From contig JAHBZS010000052.1 of the NCBI GenBank assembly GCA_019635285.1, forward strand, positions 1 through 33,589: DNA of 33,589 nucleotides, read 5' to 3'. Numbering within the stretch: position 1 is the stretch's first letter; every line of letters begins with the position of its first letter. The notes under the pieces were generated by a model, which saw nothing but the letters and a program-made list of their open reading frames with translations, was not told the DNA's origin and made no database searches. Origin of the DNA: Rubrivivax sp. (lineage in GTDB: Bacteria > Pseudomonadota > Gammaproteobacteria > Burkholderiales > Burkholderiaceae_C). The position numbers and the translations under genes were made by a program. Shown in pieces: positions 9,399-18,830 of this stretch.

Positions 9399-10042
9399 GT
9401 CGGCTCCCGGCGCGGCGTGGGTGCGGCCGCATACACCCCGTCGGCGGCGCAGTCGCCCAGGATGACGGCGCCCGCGCCGATGACGCAGGCGGCACCGATG
9501 CGGACGTGGTCGCGCACGACGGCATTCGCCCCGATGAAGACACGTTCGCCGATGTGCACGCCGCCGCACACGACGCTGCCCGCCGCCAGCCAGGCGTGCG
9601 CGCCGACGTGCACATGGTGGGATACCGCGACCTGCGGGCCGATGACCACCCCGTCGCCCACGCGCGCAAACGGCGACACCGCCGCCAGCTCGCGCAGCAG
9701 GCAGTTCACGCCGATGGGCACGTTGCGCGCGACGACGGCGCGCTCGTGCACGAAGCTCGGCAGCGTGTAGCCCAGCGCCTGCGCCTGCTCGACGATGCGC
9801 TGGCGCACCAGGTTGCGCTGCGAATAGCCGACGGCCACGAACAGCTCGTGCGTGGCCGGTGCGCAGCGCCGCTGTGCCTCGTCGAAGGGCAGCACCGGCA
9901 GGCCGGCGAACTGGCTCACGGTGGCATAGGCAGCATCCGCGGTGAACGCCTCGACCCGGCGTCCGCCGTGCTGCGTGAAGTAGTAGTGCGCCTGTTCCGC
10001 CAGCTCACCCAGACCGAAGATGAGCAGCGGTTTGGCCGTCAT
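9395..10042 (-). CDS. NeuD-like sugar O-acyltransferase (left-handed beta-helix)
   Basis: A 215-residue protein with the two-part layout of NeuD/PglD-type acetyltransferases: an N-terminal nucleotide-binding-like fold starting [12 protein letters not shown], and a C-terminal hexapeptide-repeat region with [22 protein letters not shown] and [31 protein letters not shown], which forms a left-handed beta-helix. The His-His in AVSHHVHVG fits the usual catalytic histidine. It probably acetylates a (amino)sugar for surface polysaccharide. It is the first gene of the inserted cassette, 24 bases after ybeD, and overlaps the WbqC-like gene by 4 bases. Confidence 0.85.
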   Translation of the reverse strand: MTAKPLLIFGLGELAEQAHYYFTQHGGRRVEAFTADAAYATVSQFAGLPVLPFDEAQRRCAPATHELFVAVGYSQRNLVRQRIVEQAQALGYTLPSFVHERAVVARNVPIGVNCLLRELAAVSPFARVGDGVVIGPQVAVSHHVHVGAHAWLAAGSVVCGGVHIGERVFIGANAVVRDHVRIGAACVIGAGAVILGDCAADGVYAAAPTPRREPT

Positions 10043-10066
10043 GTCGCTGGCGCCGGCCGGCCCGCG

Positions 10067-10339
10067 CTACAGCACCACCTTGACCAGCGGATGGCCGCTC
10101 AGCGCGCGGTACAGCCCGTCGAGCTGCTCGCGCGAGGTGGCGGTGACGTGCAGCGTCAGCCCAAGAAACTTGCCGCCGCTGCTGGGCCGCAGTTCGAGCG
10201 ACGCGGGGTCGTAGTCCGGGTCGAACTGCCGCGCGATCTCCACCACCGCGCGCTCGAACTCCGGGCTGCTCTCGCCCATCACCTTGATCGGGAAGCGGCT
10301 GGGGTACTCGATCAGCGAGGGAAGGTCTTCTTGGGTCAT
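10067..10339 (-). CDS. ybeD: YbeD/DUF493 family protein
   Basis: A 90-residue protein with an ACT-like ferredoxin fold, recognised from LIEYPSRFPIKVMGESSPEFE and the C-terminal LYRALSGHPLVKVVL. The family has been proposed to regulate lipoate attachment because it commonly lies beside lipB; its biochemical role is not established. Here it follows dat by 5 bases but is separated from lipB by the three glycan genes, unlike the usual arrangement. Confidence 0.92.
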   Translation of the reverse strand: MTQEDLPSLIEYPSRFPIKVMGESSPEFERAVVEIARQFDPDYDPASLELRPSSGGKFLGLTLHVTATSREQLDGLYRALSGHPLVKVVL

Positions 10340-10344
10340 GGCTC

Positions 10345-11232
10345 TCAGATCGACTGCAGCGTCTTGGCCCGCTGGTAGGCCTCGTACAAGCGGCTGTACA
10401 CCGGCCCGGGTTTGCCGCGCAGCGCACCGTGGCCGACGGCTTCACCGTCGAGCTGCGTCACCGCCAGCACTTCCTTGGTGGCCGAACTGAGCAGCAGTTC
10501 GTCCGCGCTGCGCACGTCGGCCTCGGCGATGGGCCGCAGGTTGTAGGCAATGCCCACGTCCTCGCACAGCTCGCGCAGCAGTTCGAAACGGATGCCTTCG
10601 AGCACATGTTCGCTCTTGGGCACGCCCAGCAGCGCGCCTTCGTGCACCACCCAGACGTTGCTCGACGACGCCTCGGTCAGGAAGCCGTCGCGGAACAGGA
10701 TCGTCTCCACCGCCCCGTGGTCGGCGGAGATCTGCCGGGCCATCACGTTGCCCAGCAGCGACAGGCTCTTGATGTCGCCGCGCTCCCAGCGGAAGTCGCG
10801 CGCCGTCATGCAGGCCACGCCGTGGTGGCGCTGTTCGGGCGTCGGCGGCTTCATCGGCGTGACCATCATGTACACGGTGGGCGTGATGCCCGACGGCATG
10901 GTGTGCTCGCGCACGGCCACGCCGCGCGTCACCTGGATGTAGACCAGCTGGTCCTCCGCCGCGGTCTGCTCGGCGAGCATCTGCACCAGGCGCCGGCAGC
11001 GTTGCAGCCAGTCCTCCGGCGTGTGCGGGTTGCCGATGCGCACTTTGGTCAGGCTGCGCTGCAGCCGCGCCATGTGTTCATCGAAGCGGAACAGCCGCCG
11101 GCCGTACACCGGCACCACCTCGTAGATGCCGTCGCCGAAGATGAAGCCGCGGTCGAGCACCGACACCTTGGCGTCGCAGACCCGCGTGTACTCGCCGTCC
11201 AAGTAGCAGGGCGTGTCGGGCAAGCTGGGCAT
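10345..11232 (-). CDS. dat: D-amino-acid aminotransferase (class IV, PLP-dependent)
   Basis: A fold-type IV transaminase of 295 residues. It has the N-terminal pattern VSVLDRGFIFGDGIYEVVPVYG, Lys155 in RGDIKSLSLLGNVMARQ as the PLP Schiff-base lysine, and TEASSSNVWVV. The family interconverts D-alanine and D-glutamate with keto acids and feeds peptidoglycan synthesis; a branched-chain aminotransferase role is possible but less likely, given dacC just upstream. The ATG at 11232 was preferred over a TTG 15 bases earlier because a GAGGA ribosome site lies about 7 bases before it. It sits between dacC and ybeD, as in many Burkholderiales. Confidence 0.92.
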   Translation of the reverse strand: MPSLPDTPCYLDGEYTRVCDAKVSVLDRGFIFGDGIYEVVPVYGRRLFRFDEHMARLQRSLTKVRIGNPHTPEDWLQRCRRLVQMLAEQTAAEDQLVYIQVTRGVAVREHTMPSGITPTVYMMVTPMKPPTPEQRHHGVACMTARDFRWERGDIKSLSLLGNVMARQISADHGAVETILFRDGFLTEASSSNVWVVHEGALLGVPKSEHVLEGIRFELLRELCEDVGIAYNLRPIAEADVRSADELLLSSATKEVLAVTQLDGEAVGHGALRGKPGPVYSRLYEAYQRAKTLQSI

Positions 11233-11260
11233 GGGCTCGTTCCTCAAGGTCGCGTCGAGC

Positions 11261-12409
11261 TTACTTGATCCACAGCCGCAGCGCGTCCCAGGTGCGGCCG
11301 ATGATGCCGGCCAGCTCCACCGGCTGCATCACCACCAGCGGCACCGTGGCCACCGGCGTGCCGCCGGCGGTGCTGACCTTGATCTGCCCGACCTGCTGGC
11401 CCTGCGTCAGCGGCGCCAGCAGCGGGTCGGTGCGCTCGATCTGCGTCTTCAGCTTGTCGCCCTCGCCCTTGGGCACGGTGACGAACAGCGCGCCGGGCGC
11501 GCCGAGTTGCGCCTCGGGCAGCTTGCCCTTCCACACCGGCACGGTGACGATGGGCTTGCCGGCTTCGAACAGGCGCACCGCGTCCCAGGCCTGGAAGCCC
11601 CAGTTCAGCAGCTTCTGGCTTTCGGCCGCGCGCGCCTCGCGCGAGGAGGTGCCGAGCACCACGCTGACCAGGCGGCGCTTGCCGTTGGGCATGTCGCGCA
11701 CCGCGCTGGCCACCAGGCAGTAGCCCGCGGCGTCGGTGTAGCCGGTCTTCATGCCGTCCACCGACGGGTCGCGGCCGAGCAGCAGGTTGCGGTTGTCCTG
11801 CTTGATCTTGTTGTAGGTGAACTGGCGCACCGAGTACAGCGTGTAGAACTCGGGGAAGTCGTTGATGATCTTCGACGCCACCACCGCCACGTCGCGCGCC
11901 GACGAATAGTGGCCCGCCTCGGTCAGCCCGGTGACGTTGCGGAACTGCGTGTTCTTCAGCCCCCAGGCCTGGGCCTGCTTGTTCATCATGCCGACGAAGG
12001 CGTCGAGCGAGCCGCCCACGGCTTCGGCCAGCACCACCGAGGCATCGTTGCCGCTCTGCACGATCACCCCCTTGAGCAGGTCGTCGACGCGCGGCGACAT
12101 GGTGGTGTCGATGAACATCAGCGAGCCGCCGCCCTTGCGCTCGGCCCAGGCACGCTGCGAGACCGGCAGCGTCTGCTCCAGGCTCAGCTTCTTGTCGCGT
12201 ATCGCCGCGAACACCAGGTAGGCGGTCATCAGCTTGGTCAGCGAGGCCGGGTCGGTGTGCGCGTCGGCTTCGCGCTCGGCCAGCACCTGCTGGCTGTTCA
12301 GGTCCATCAGGATGTAGTTGCGCGCCGCGATCTCCGGCGGCTGCGGCGTCTGGGCGAAGGTGGTCAGGGCAGTGGCCGCAGCCAGGCAGAACGCGAGGAA
12401 TCTTTTCAT
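11261..12409 (-). CDS. dacC: D-alanyl-D-alanine carboxypeptidase (PBP5/6 type)
   Basis: Trims the terminal D-Ala from peptidoglycan pentapeptides in the periplasm. The 382-residue protein has a signal peptide (MKRFLAFCLAAATALTTFAQ) and the three penicillin-binding motifs: SLTK (Ser56, Lys59), SGN (119-121) and KTG (221-223). A C-terminal beta-rich domain ends in an amphipathic segment WDALRLWIK, expected to anchor it to the inner membrane. It is followed 28 bases later by dat, which may recycle or supply D-amino acids. Confidence 0.96.
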   Translation of the reverse strand: MKRFLAFCLAAATALTTFAQTPQPPEIAARNYILMDLNSQQVLAEREADAHTDPASLTKLMTAYLVFAAIRDKKLSLEQTLPVSQRAWAERKGGGSLMFIDTTMSPRVDDLLKGVIVQSGNDASVVLAEAVGGSLDAFVGMMNKQAQAWGLKNTQFRNVTGLTEAGHYSSARDVAVVASKIINDFPEFYTLYSVRQFTYNKIKQDNRNLLLGRDPSVDGMKTGYTDAAGYCLVASAVRDMPNGKRRLVSVVLGTSSREARAAESQKLLNWGFQAWDAVRLFEAGKPIVTVPVWKGKLPEAQLGAPGALFVTVPKGEGDKLKTQIERTDPLLAPLTQGQQVGQIKVSTAGGTPVATVPLVVMQPVELAGIIGRTWDALRLWIK

Positions 12410-12425
12410 CAGGGACTTGAAGGAA

Positions 12426-13043
12426 TCAGGAAAGGTGGGAACGGACCACCAGGGACTTGAGCAGCGGCAGCTGCCCGTGGAAGAAATGGCCGGCGCCGGG
12501 GATCACCGTCACCGGCAGCGACTGCGGCCGCGCCCAGTCGAACACCGCGGCCAGCGGCACCACGTCATCGGCCTCGCCATGCAGCACCAGCGTGTCGGCC
12601 GGCACCGGCGGCATGTCGAAGCGGCTTGCCGCCGGGCCGACCAGCACCAGCCGCTCGGCACCCGCCGCGGCCGCCGCCAGCTGCGTGGCGACGTGCGACA
12701 CCACGTAGGCGCCGAAGGAGAAGCCGGCCAGCCACAGCGGCTGGCCGGGCGCGCGCAGCGCGGCGACCACCGCCAGCGCGTCCTCGATCTCGCCGGGGCC
12801 GCCGGCCCACGAACCCTGCGACGCACCGACGCCACGGAAGTTGAAGCGCACCGCGGTGCAGCCCAGCTGCGTGTAGGCCCGCGCCAAGGTCTGCACCACC
12901 TTGTTGTCCATCGTGCCGCCGTGCTGCGGGTGCGGATGGCAGACCACCGCCACGCCGCGCGAGGCGCCGCCGGGCGCGTCGACGGCACATTCGAGGGCGC
13001 CGGCCGGGCCGGCGACGGTCTGGCGCTGCGTCTGAGCGTTCAT
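12426..13043 (-). CDS. Alpha/beta hydrolase
   Basis: A 205-residue hydrolase of the small COG2945-like group. It shows CHPHPQHGGTMDNKVV (oxyanion/His-Pro region), FNFRGVGASQGSW, the nucleophile elbow GFSFGA with Ser109, an acidic residue in LHGEADDVVP (Asp159/160) and His186 in GAGHFFHG, a complete Ser-Asp-His triad. No signal peptide is seen, so it is probably cytoplasmic. The substrate is unknown. It lies 9 bases after the ferredoxin gene and 16 bases before dacC. Confidence 0.88.
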   Translation of the reverse strand: MNAQTQRQTVAGPAGALECAVDAPGGASRGVAVVCHPHPQHGGTMDNKVVQTLARAYTQLGCTAVRFNFRGVGASQGSWAGGPGEIEDALAVVAALRAPGQPLWLAGFSFGAYVVSHVATQLAAAAAGAERLVLVGPAASRFDMPPVPADTLVLHGEADDVVPLAAVFDWARPQSLPVTVIPGAGHFFHGQLPLLKSLVVRSHLS

Positions 13044-13052
13044 GCGCAGCGC

Positions 13053-13379
13053 TCAGCGCCCCACGTCCGGCGGCAGCAGCAGACGCTCGACCACCTGGCC
13101 GTTCTTAAGATGGGATTCGACGATCTCGTCGATGTCCTGCTGGTCCACATAGGTGTACCAGACCGCCTCGGGGTAGACCACGGCCACCGGGCCGCCGGCA
13201 CAGCGGTCCAGACAGCCGGACTTGTTGACGCGCACCCCGCCCGGGCCGGCCAGGCCCGCGGCCTTGACGCGAGACTTGCAGCGGTCGAAGCCGGCCTGCG
13301 CATCGTGCTGCGCGCAGGCGGCCTCGCCGTTGTCACGCTGGTTCAGACAGAAGAAGATGTGGTGACGGTAGTAGCTCAA
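13053..13379 (-). CDS. Thioredoxin-like [2Fe-2S] ferredoxin
   Basis: A 108-residue ferredoxin of the thioredoxin-fold type. Cysteines 11, 22, 56 and 60 form the pattern CX10C...CX3C expected for the cluster (FFCLNQRDNGEAAC and GCLDRC); Cys34 is extra. The start was placed at the TTG at 13379, giving MSYYRHHIFFCLNQRD, with GGAG 8 bases upstream, because the frame upstream shows no family character. It probably transfers electrons in the cytoplasm; partner unknown. Its start lies 93 bases downstream of the VanZ-like gene's end. Confidence 0.88.
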   Translation of the reverse strand: MSYYRHHIFFCLNQRDNGEAACAQHDAQAGFDRCKSRVKAAGLAGPGGVRVNKSGCLDRCAGGPVAVVYPEAVWYTYVDQQDIDEIVESHLKNGQVVERLLLPPDVGR

Positions 13380-13472
13380 CGGGGTCTCTCCGGCGTCGCC
13401 GCCATGCGGTCGCCACCCAGGGAAAGTGCGGATTGTAGGCAGCGCCGCCCCGCCGGCCGGCGCCAAGACCCC

Positions 13473-14588
13473 TCAATCCGCTGCGTGGCCCAGGCGGCTC
13501 AGCATCCAGGTCATCGCCACATAGGGCCACAGCCAGCCGATCCACAGCGCCAGCCCATGAAAGCGGATGAAGCGGCCGCGCTCCCAGCTTTGCAGGCTCT
13601 GGGCGAAATACGGGTCCAGCGGCGCCTGGCTGACGAGCACGACCAGCGCGCCCAGCACGGCCAGCCCCAGCCCCGCCGCGGCACGCGAACTGAGCGGCGC
13701 GCAGAGCGCCGCCAGCAAGGTGCCCAGCGCCAGCGCCGGCACGGTCTGCGGCGTCACCCAGGCCAGGCCGTTGACCGGGCCGAAGCTCAACGCGGTGGAC
13801 AAGGTGGTCGCCAGCACGCCCAGCGCCAGGACCGCGGCCACCAGCAGCAGTCGGCGCCAGCCGCGTCGCGCCACGCTGAAGGCCAGCAGGCAAGGCGCGA
13901 GCAGGCCGAGCAGCTGCAACAGCGCGTCCGAAATCGGCGGCAGCGGTGCCGCGTGCACCTCGGCAGCATGCAGGCGCGCCGCCACGTCCGACGCCCAGGG
14001 CACCTGGTCGATGGCCTCCAGCAGCCAGGTGCGCAGCTGGCCCGTGACATGCCCCAGCCCCAGCGGCACCGGCGTCGGAAAGAGCAGGCCCACTGGCCAC
14101 AGCGCCAGCAGGCTCAGGCCGCCGGCGCTGTCGCGCACGAACCAGCGCTCGCGCACGGCCTGCCAGCGCTGCAGCAGGCCCAGCGCCTGCAGCAGCGCCG
14201 CCAAGCCGATGCCGGCCGCCACGCCGGCGCTGTTCAGCGCCCAGTCGACACGCGACGGCACGCGCCCCGGCAGGAACTGCTGAACGACCTCGGTGGCATA
14301 GGACAGGGCACTGCCCGTCACCAGCGCCAGCAGCGCGGCGCGCCCCACGGCGCGCCCGCCGCGCACGTGCGCCACATACACCAGCGCACCCAGCGGCACA
14401 TAGCCCAGCACGTTGGACCAGACGTCGAAGGGGTCGCGCCACGGCGGCCAGGGCAGTGCCAGCAGCGCCAGCGGCGACAACCCGGGCGGCCAGCGCCAGC
14501 CGGTGAACGGATAGAGGCTGGCGTACAGCAGCAGCGCCACATAGACCAGGGCCAGCGGCGCCGCGGAGCTGCGTTGGGAAAGCGTCAC
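13473..14588 (-). CDS. VanZ-like family membrane protein
   Basis: A 371-residue multi-pass membrane protein. Its N-terminal third has the VanZ-like pattern: YVALLLYASLYPF, DVWSNVLGYVPLGALVYVA, and SYATEVVQQFLPGRVPSRVDWALNSAGVAAG. The C-terminal half adds further membrane segments and a soluble stretch with no recognisable family. VanZ in enterococci gives low-level teicoplanin resistance, but most members have no known role, and this one is longer than VanZ itself. It lies 1 base downstream of the hemJ stop's far side and is read after hemJ. Confidence 0.85.
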   Translation of the reverse strand: MTLSQRSSAAPLALVYVALLLYASLYPFTGWRWPPGLSPLALLALPWPPWRDPFDVWSNVLGYVPLGALVYVAHVRGGRAVGRAALLALVTGSALSYATEVVQQFLPGRVPSRVDWALNSAGVAAGIGLAALLQALGLLQRWQAVRERWFVRDSAGGLSLLALWPVGLLFPTPVPLGLGHVTGQLRTWLLEAIDQVPWASDVAARLHAAEVHAAPLPPISDALLQLLGLLAPCLLAFSVARRGWRRLLLVAAVLALGVLATTLSTALSFGPVNGLAWVTPQTVPALALGTLLAALCAPLSSRAAAGLGLAVLGALVVLVSQAPLDPYFAQSLQSWERGRFIRFHGLALWIGWLWPYVAMTWMLSRLGHAAD

Positions 14589-14589
14589 G

Positions 14590-15033
14590 TCAGAAGGGCT
14601 TCACGACCACCAGTACGACGATGGCCGCAAACAGCAGCACGGCCGCTTCGTTGAACACGCGGAACCACCGGTCGCCGTGCCCGGGAGCCTGGCGCTCGAA
14701 GCGGCGCAGCAGGCGGCCGCAGCCCAGGTGGTAGCCGATGACCACCAGCACCAGCGCCAGCTTGGCATGCATCCAGCCGTTGCCGGCGCCCAGGCCGATA
14801 CCGAAACCGAGCCAGAGGATCAGGCCGAGGCCCAGCGCCGGCACCATCAGCAAGCCGGCGAAACGGTACAGTTTGCGCGCCATCAGCAGCAGCCGGGCGC
14901 GCTCGGCCGGGCTGTCGGGCGCGACCAGCGCGAGGTTGACGAACAGGCGCGGCAGATAGAACAGGGCAGCGAACCAGCTGGCAACGAAGATGATGTGGAA
15001 GGCCTTGACCCAGAGGTACGCGCTGCTGCCCAT
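14590..15033 (-). CDS. hemJ: Protoporphyrinogen IX oxidase HemJ
   Basis: A 147-residue membrane protein of the HemJ family (formerly UPF0093), which oxidises protoporphyrinogen IX to protoporphyrin IX. It shows WVKAFHIIFVASWFAALFYLPRLFV with the conserved His13, a Lys91 in MHAKLALVLVVIGYHLG, and four hydrophobic segments. It is divergent from hemB, an earlier enzyme of the same pathway, which supports the call. The ATG at 15033 gives the usual short N-terminus. The VanZ-like gene follows almost without a gap. Confidence 0.93.
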   Translation of the reverse strand: MGSSAYLWVKAFHIIFVASWFAALFYLPRLFVNLALVAPDSPAERARLLLMARKLYRFAGLLMVPALGLGLILWLGFGIGLGAGNGWMHAKLALVLVVIGYHLGCGRLLRRFERQAPGHGDRWFRVFNEAAVLLFAAIVVLVVVKPF

Positions 15034-15062
15034 CGGACGATTATCGAAGGCGCGGGATGAAG

Positions 15063-15173
15063 AAAAAGGCCCCGGCACGAAGCCGGGGCCAGGAAGCCTT
15101 ATCGCTGTCAACACGCTAAGGCACCTGCTCAGGGAGGAAAAGCAGGGAATGACCACCTCGCGGCTATCATTCG
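15063..15173 (-). ncRNA. Predicted small RNA between hemJ and hemB
   Basis: On the minus strand, four stem-loops lie end to end: GAATGA/TCATTC (15147-15172), CCTGCT/AGCAGG (15124-15146), GCCTTA/TAAGGC (15096-15122) and a perfect 9-bp GC-rich hairpin (15068-15090) followed by five U residues (15063-15067), a textbook intrinsic terminator. A promoter-like extended -10 sits at the right distance upstream (TSS about 15173). The 11-base loop of the second hairpin reads UUUCCUCCCUG, complementary to Shine-Dalgarno sequences, as in several trans-acting sRNAs. The family was not recognised; it does not look like 6S, tmRNA or 4.5S RNA. A leader attenuator of hemJ is the main alternative, as hemJ starts 30 bases after the terminator. 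Confidence 0.6.
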
Positions 15174-15179
15174 CTTACA

Positions 15180-15208
15180 ACTCTAGCAGAGTCGCGCGCC
15201 TCTGCGAC
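15180..15208 (-). promoter_or_regulatory. Predicted promoter of the hemJ/hemB intergenic RNA
   Basis: On the minus strand the element reads GTCGCA (15203-15208), a 17-base spacer ending in TGC, then TAGAGT (15180-15185): a weak -35 with an extended TGn -10. The predicted start at about 15173 coincides with the first base of the first RNA hairpin. The spacer and -35 also contain the inverted repeat GCAGAG-N8-CTCTGC (15186-15205), a possible regulator site. Confidence 0.45.
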
Positions 15209-15256
15209 CGAGAATTTACCAGGGATGGTCTCGAAACCTCCTCAAATATGGGATAG

Positions 15257-16264
<1,008 letters not shown>

Positions 16265-16276
16265 GCACGCGCCGGC

Positions 16277-17374
16277 ATGCGCGTCTTCCACGTCAGCGCG
16301 GAGCAGTTCGTCGAACTCGACGCCATGCCGGCGGCGCTGCCGCCGACCGGCTTCCTCTGGATCGGCAGCGGGCGCCGCGAGTTCGAAGTCGGCGTGGCCG
16401 ACGTCCAGAGCCACCTGCAGGCCTGGACCGGTGGCCAGCTGGTCGACCTGCATGTGCGCGACCTGCTGAGCCAGCAGTTGCCGTCGAACTTCGACTACAC
16501 CTCCTGGTACGACCTGCTGATCTTCCGCCGCCTGGCCGTGGGCGGCGGCAGCGACGCCACGGACGACTCGCCGGGCACGCTGCGCGCGGCGCGCAAGGTG
16601 CTGGCCTCGGTGGACACCAGCCCTGTCGGCTTCGCCGTGTTCGACCGCGTGCTCGTCACCGTGCACCCGACCGACTGCGCAGTGCGCGACTTCTTCGCAC
16701 AGCGCCTGCAGCAGCAGGCCGCCAGCGGCGACGCACGCGGCCAGGGCCGCCTGCCCACCAGCCCGGCGGACCTGATGCTGCGCATGGCCAACCACATGGT
16801 CGACGGCTACCTGGAACTGCGCCGCCTGCTGACGCGCCACCTGGGCATGCTGCAGAGCGAGTTGCTCGACCCGAAGAGCCGCTTCGGCGACTGGAAGGCG
16901 CTGCTCGATGCGCGCAACACGCTCTATGTGCTGGAGGACACCTGCGAGGACCAGCGCAGCGCCATGCAGGAGTGGATCGACGCACTGGAGGAATGGCCCG
17001 TGGAGGCCCAGCCGGGCGCGCCGCGCGAGCGCGAGCTGCTGCGCCTGCGCTCGCGCGACGTGCTCGAACACATCGAACGCGTGCTGACGCATGTGCGCCG
17101 GCTCGAGCATTCGGCCGAGGTCGCGGTGCAGATGCACTTCTCGGCGCTGGGCCATCGCACCAACGACATCATGCGCACGCTGACCGTGCTGACGGCCGTG
17201 TTCCTGCCGCTGAACCTGATCACCGGCTTCTTCGGCATGAACTTCGACGCCCTGCCGCTGATCCACTCCGCCACCGGCATCTGGATGGCCGTCGGCACGA
17301 TGGCCGCGGTGGGCATCGGCCTGATCGTCTATTTCCGGCGCAAGCGCTACCTGGGCTCTCAGCTGAGCAAGTAG
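16277..17374 (+). CDS. CorA-family magnesium/divalent cation transporter
   Basis: A 365-residue CorA-type channel. A long cytoplasmic funnel with charged helices is followed by two C-terminal membrane segments. The pore motif GMN is at 320-322 ([15 protein letters not shown]), then a basic tail FRRKRYLG. Whether it carries Mg, Co or Zn cannot be decided from sequence. It starts 12 bases after hemB. A Mg-dependent HemB beside a Mg-type channel is suggestive but unproven. Its last 16 bases overlap the 3' end of ybeY on the other strand. Confidence 0.9.
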   Translation: MRVFHVSAEQFVELDAMPAALPPTGFLWIGSGRREFEVGVADVQSHLQAWTGGQLVDLHVRDLLSQQLPSNFDYTSWYDLLIFRRLAVGGGSDATDDSPGTLRAARKVLASVDTSPVGFAVFDRVLVTVHPTDCAVRDFFAQRLQQQAASGDARGQGRLPTSPADLMLRMANHMVDGYLELRRLLTRHLGMLQSELLDPKSRFGDWKALLDARNTLYVLEDTCEDQRSAMQEWIDALEEWPVEAQPGAPRERELLRLRSRDVLEHIERVLTHVRRLEHSAEVAVQMHFSALGHRTNDIMRTLTVLTAVFLPLNLITGFFGMNFDALPLIHSATGIWMAVGTMAAVGIGLIVYFRRKRYLGSQLSK

Positions 17375-17802
17375 GGGTCGGCGAAGCCCAGGCCCAGCAG
17401 CAGCCGCGACTCGAGCGCCTCCATGCGCGCCGCATCGGCGTCACTGGTCTCGTGGTCGTAGCCCTGCGCATGCAGCGTGCCGTGCACCAGCAGATGGGCG
17501 TAGTGCGCCTGCAGCTCGATGCCGGCTGCGGCCGCTTCGCGCTCGACCACCGGCGCGCACAGCACCAGGTCGGCCTGCACGCGCGGCGCGCGCGCGTAGT
17601 CGAAGGTCAGCACGTTGGTCGCGTAGTCCTTGCCGCGGTAGTCGCGGTTCAGCGCGCGGCCTTCGTCCTCATTCACGATGCGCACCGTGATGTCGGCCGG
17701 CGCCTGCAACGCGGCGCGGATCCAGCGTGCCACGCGATGCCGCGGCAGTTGCCCCCGGTGCCGCGCATCGGGCATCTGCAGCGACAGCTGCAGCTCAGGC
17801 AT
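17359..17802 (-). CDS. ybeY: Endoribonuclease YbeY (rRNA maturation factor)
   Basis: A zinc-dependent RNase for 16S rRNA 3' maturation and 70S quality control. The 147-residue protein has the defining motif [11 protein letters not shown], with His107, His111 and His117 as metal ligands, and [17 protein letters not shown]. The ATG at 17802 was preferred over one 21 bases earlier, which would overlap ybeZ more deeply. It overlaps the end of ybeZ by 8 bases, the standard ybeZ-ybeY pairing. corC/ybeX, which often follows, is absent; the tail-to-tail neighbour is instead a CorA-type gene. Confidence 0.95.
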   Translation of the reverse strand: MPELQLSLQMPDARHRGQLPRHRVARWIRAALQAPADITVRIVNEDEGRALNRDYRGKDYATNVLTFDYARAPRVQADLVLCAPVVEREAAAAGIELQAHYAHLLVHGTLHAQGYDHETSDADAARMEALESRLLLGLGFADPYLLS

Positions 17803-18745
17803 CGGCCCGCCGCGCGGCGTCATAGGCCTCGACGATGCGCGCCACCAGCGGGTGGCGCACCACGTCGGCCGCGTCGAACTGCGTGAAGGCCACGCCTTCG
17901 ACGCCCGCCAGCACGGCCTGCGCCTCCACCAGGCCGCTGGTGCGGCCCTTGGGCAGGTCGATCTGGCTGGTGTCGCCGGTGACCACGCAGCGCGAGCCGA
18001 AGCCGATGCGCGTGAGGAACATCTTCATCTGCTCCGACGTGGTGTTCTGCGCCTCGTCGAGGATGACGAACGCATGGTTCAGCGTGCGCCCGCGCATGAA
18101 GGCCAGCGGCGCCACTTCCAGCAGCCCTTTGTCGAAGGCGCGCGTCACGCGCTCCAGGCCCATCAGGTCGTACAGCGCGTCGTACAACGGGCGCAGGTAC
18201 GGGTCGACCTTCTGCGCCATGTCGCCGGGCAGGAAGCCCAGCCGTTCGCCGGCCTCGACGGCCGGCCGAGTGAGCACGATGCGCTGCACGGTGTTGCGCT
18301 CCAACGCATCGACCGCGCAGGCCACCGCCAGGAAGGTCTTGCCGGTGCCGGCCGGGCCGATGCCGAAGCTGATGTCGTGCGTCAGCATGCCTTGCAGGTA
18401 ACGCAACTGGTTCGGCGAGCGGGCCGCCAGGTCGGTACGGCGCGTGTGCAGCAGCACGGCCGGTGCGGCGGCGCCGGCCGCACGCCCCTGGTCATCGCGC
18501 TCGCGCAGCGCATGCTGCAGCGCTTCGGCCTCGAGCGGCCGGTCGGCGCCGGCATACAGCCGCTGCAGCAGGGCCAGGGTGGCCCGCGCCGGCGCAGCGG
18601 CACCGTCGATGCGGAACTGCTCGTGGCGATGTGCGATGCGCACCCCCAGCGCGCTCTCGATGGCCCGCAGGTTTTCATCCAGCGGGCCGCACAGGTGCGC
18701 CAGCCGAGCGTTGTCGGCGGGCGTGAAGGCATGTCTAAGGATCAC
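17795..18745 (-). CDS. ybeZ: PhoH-like ATPase YbeZ
   Basis: A 316-residue PhoH-family NTPase linked to RNA metabolism and YbeY. It has Walker A GPAGTGKT (130-137), the Walker-B-like [12 protein letters not shown], and [13 protein letters not shown]. The N-terminal 110 residues match the small KH-like region of YbeZ. The start was set at a GTG at 18745, giving [21 protein letters not shown]; residues upstream in the frame are unlike the family. It lies divergent to the sensor kinase gene, 85 bases apart. No miaB is seen upstream. Confidence 0.93.
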   Translation of the reverse strand: MILRHAFTPADNARLAHLCGPLDENLRAIESALGVRIAHRHEQFRIDGAAAPARATLALLQRLYAGADRPLEAEALQHALRERDDQGRAAGAAAPAVLLHTRRTDLAARSPNQLRYLQGMLTHDISFGIGPAGTGKTFLAVACAVDALERNTVQRIVLTRPAVEAGERLGFLPGDMAQKVDPYLRPLYDALYDLMGLERVTRAFDKGLLEVAPLAFMRGRTLNHAFVILDEAQNTTSEQMKMFLTRIGFGSRCVVTGDTSQIDLPKGRTSGLVEAQAVLAGVEGVAFTQFDAADVVRHPLVARIVEAYDAARRADA

Positions 18746-18830
18746 GGCGCGCGCACGGCCGCCCCAAGGGGCGGGAAGCGGAACAAGCGCACATTGTCGC
18801 CGTGCCGCGCCCCAGGCACCATCCTGCACA

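Noticed and set aside
12318-14654. 778-codon plus-strand open frame
   Set aside because: It lies opposite four recognisable minus-strand genes and its product is Gln/Arg/His-rich with no domain.
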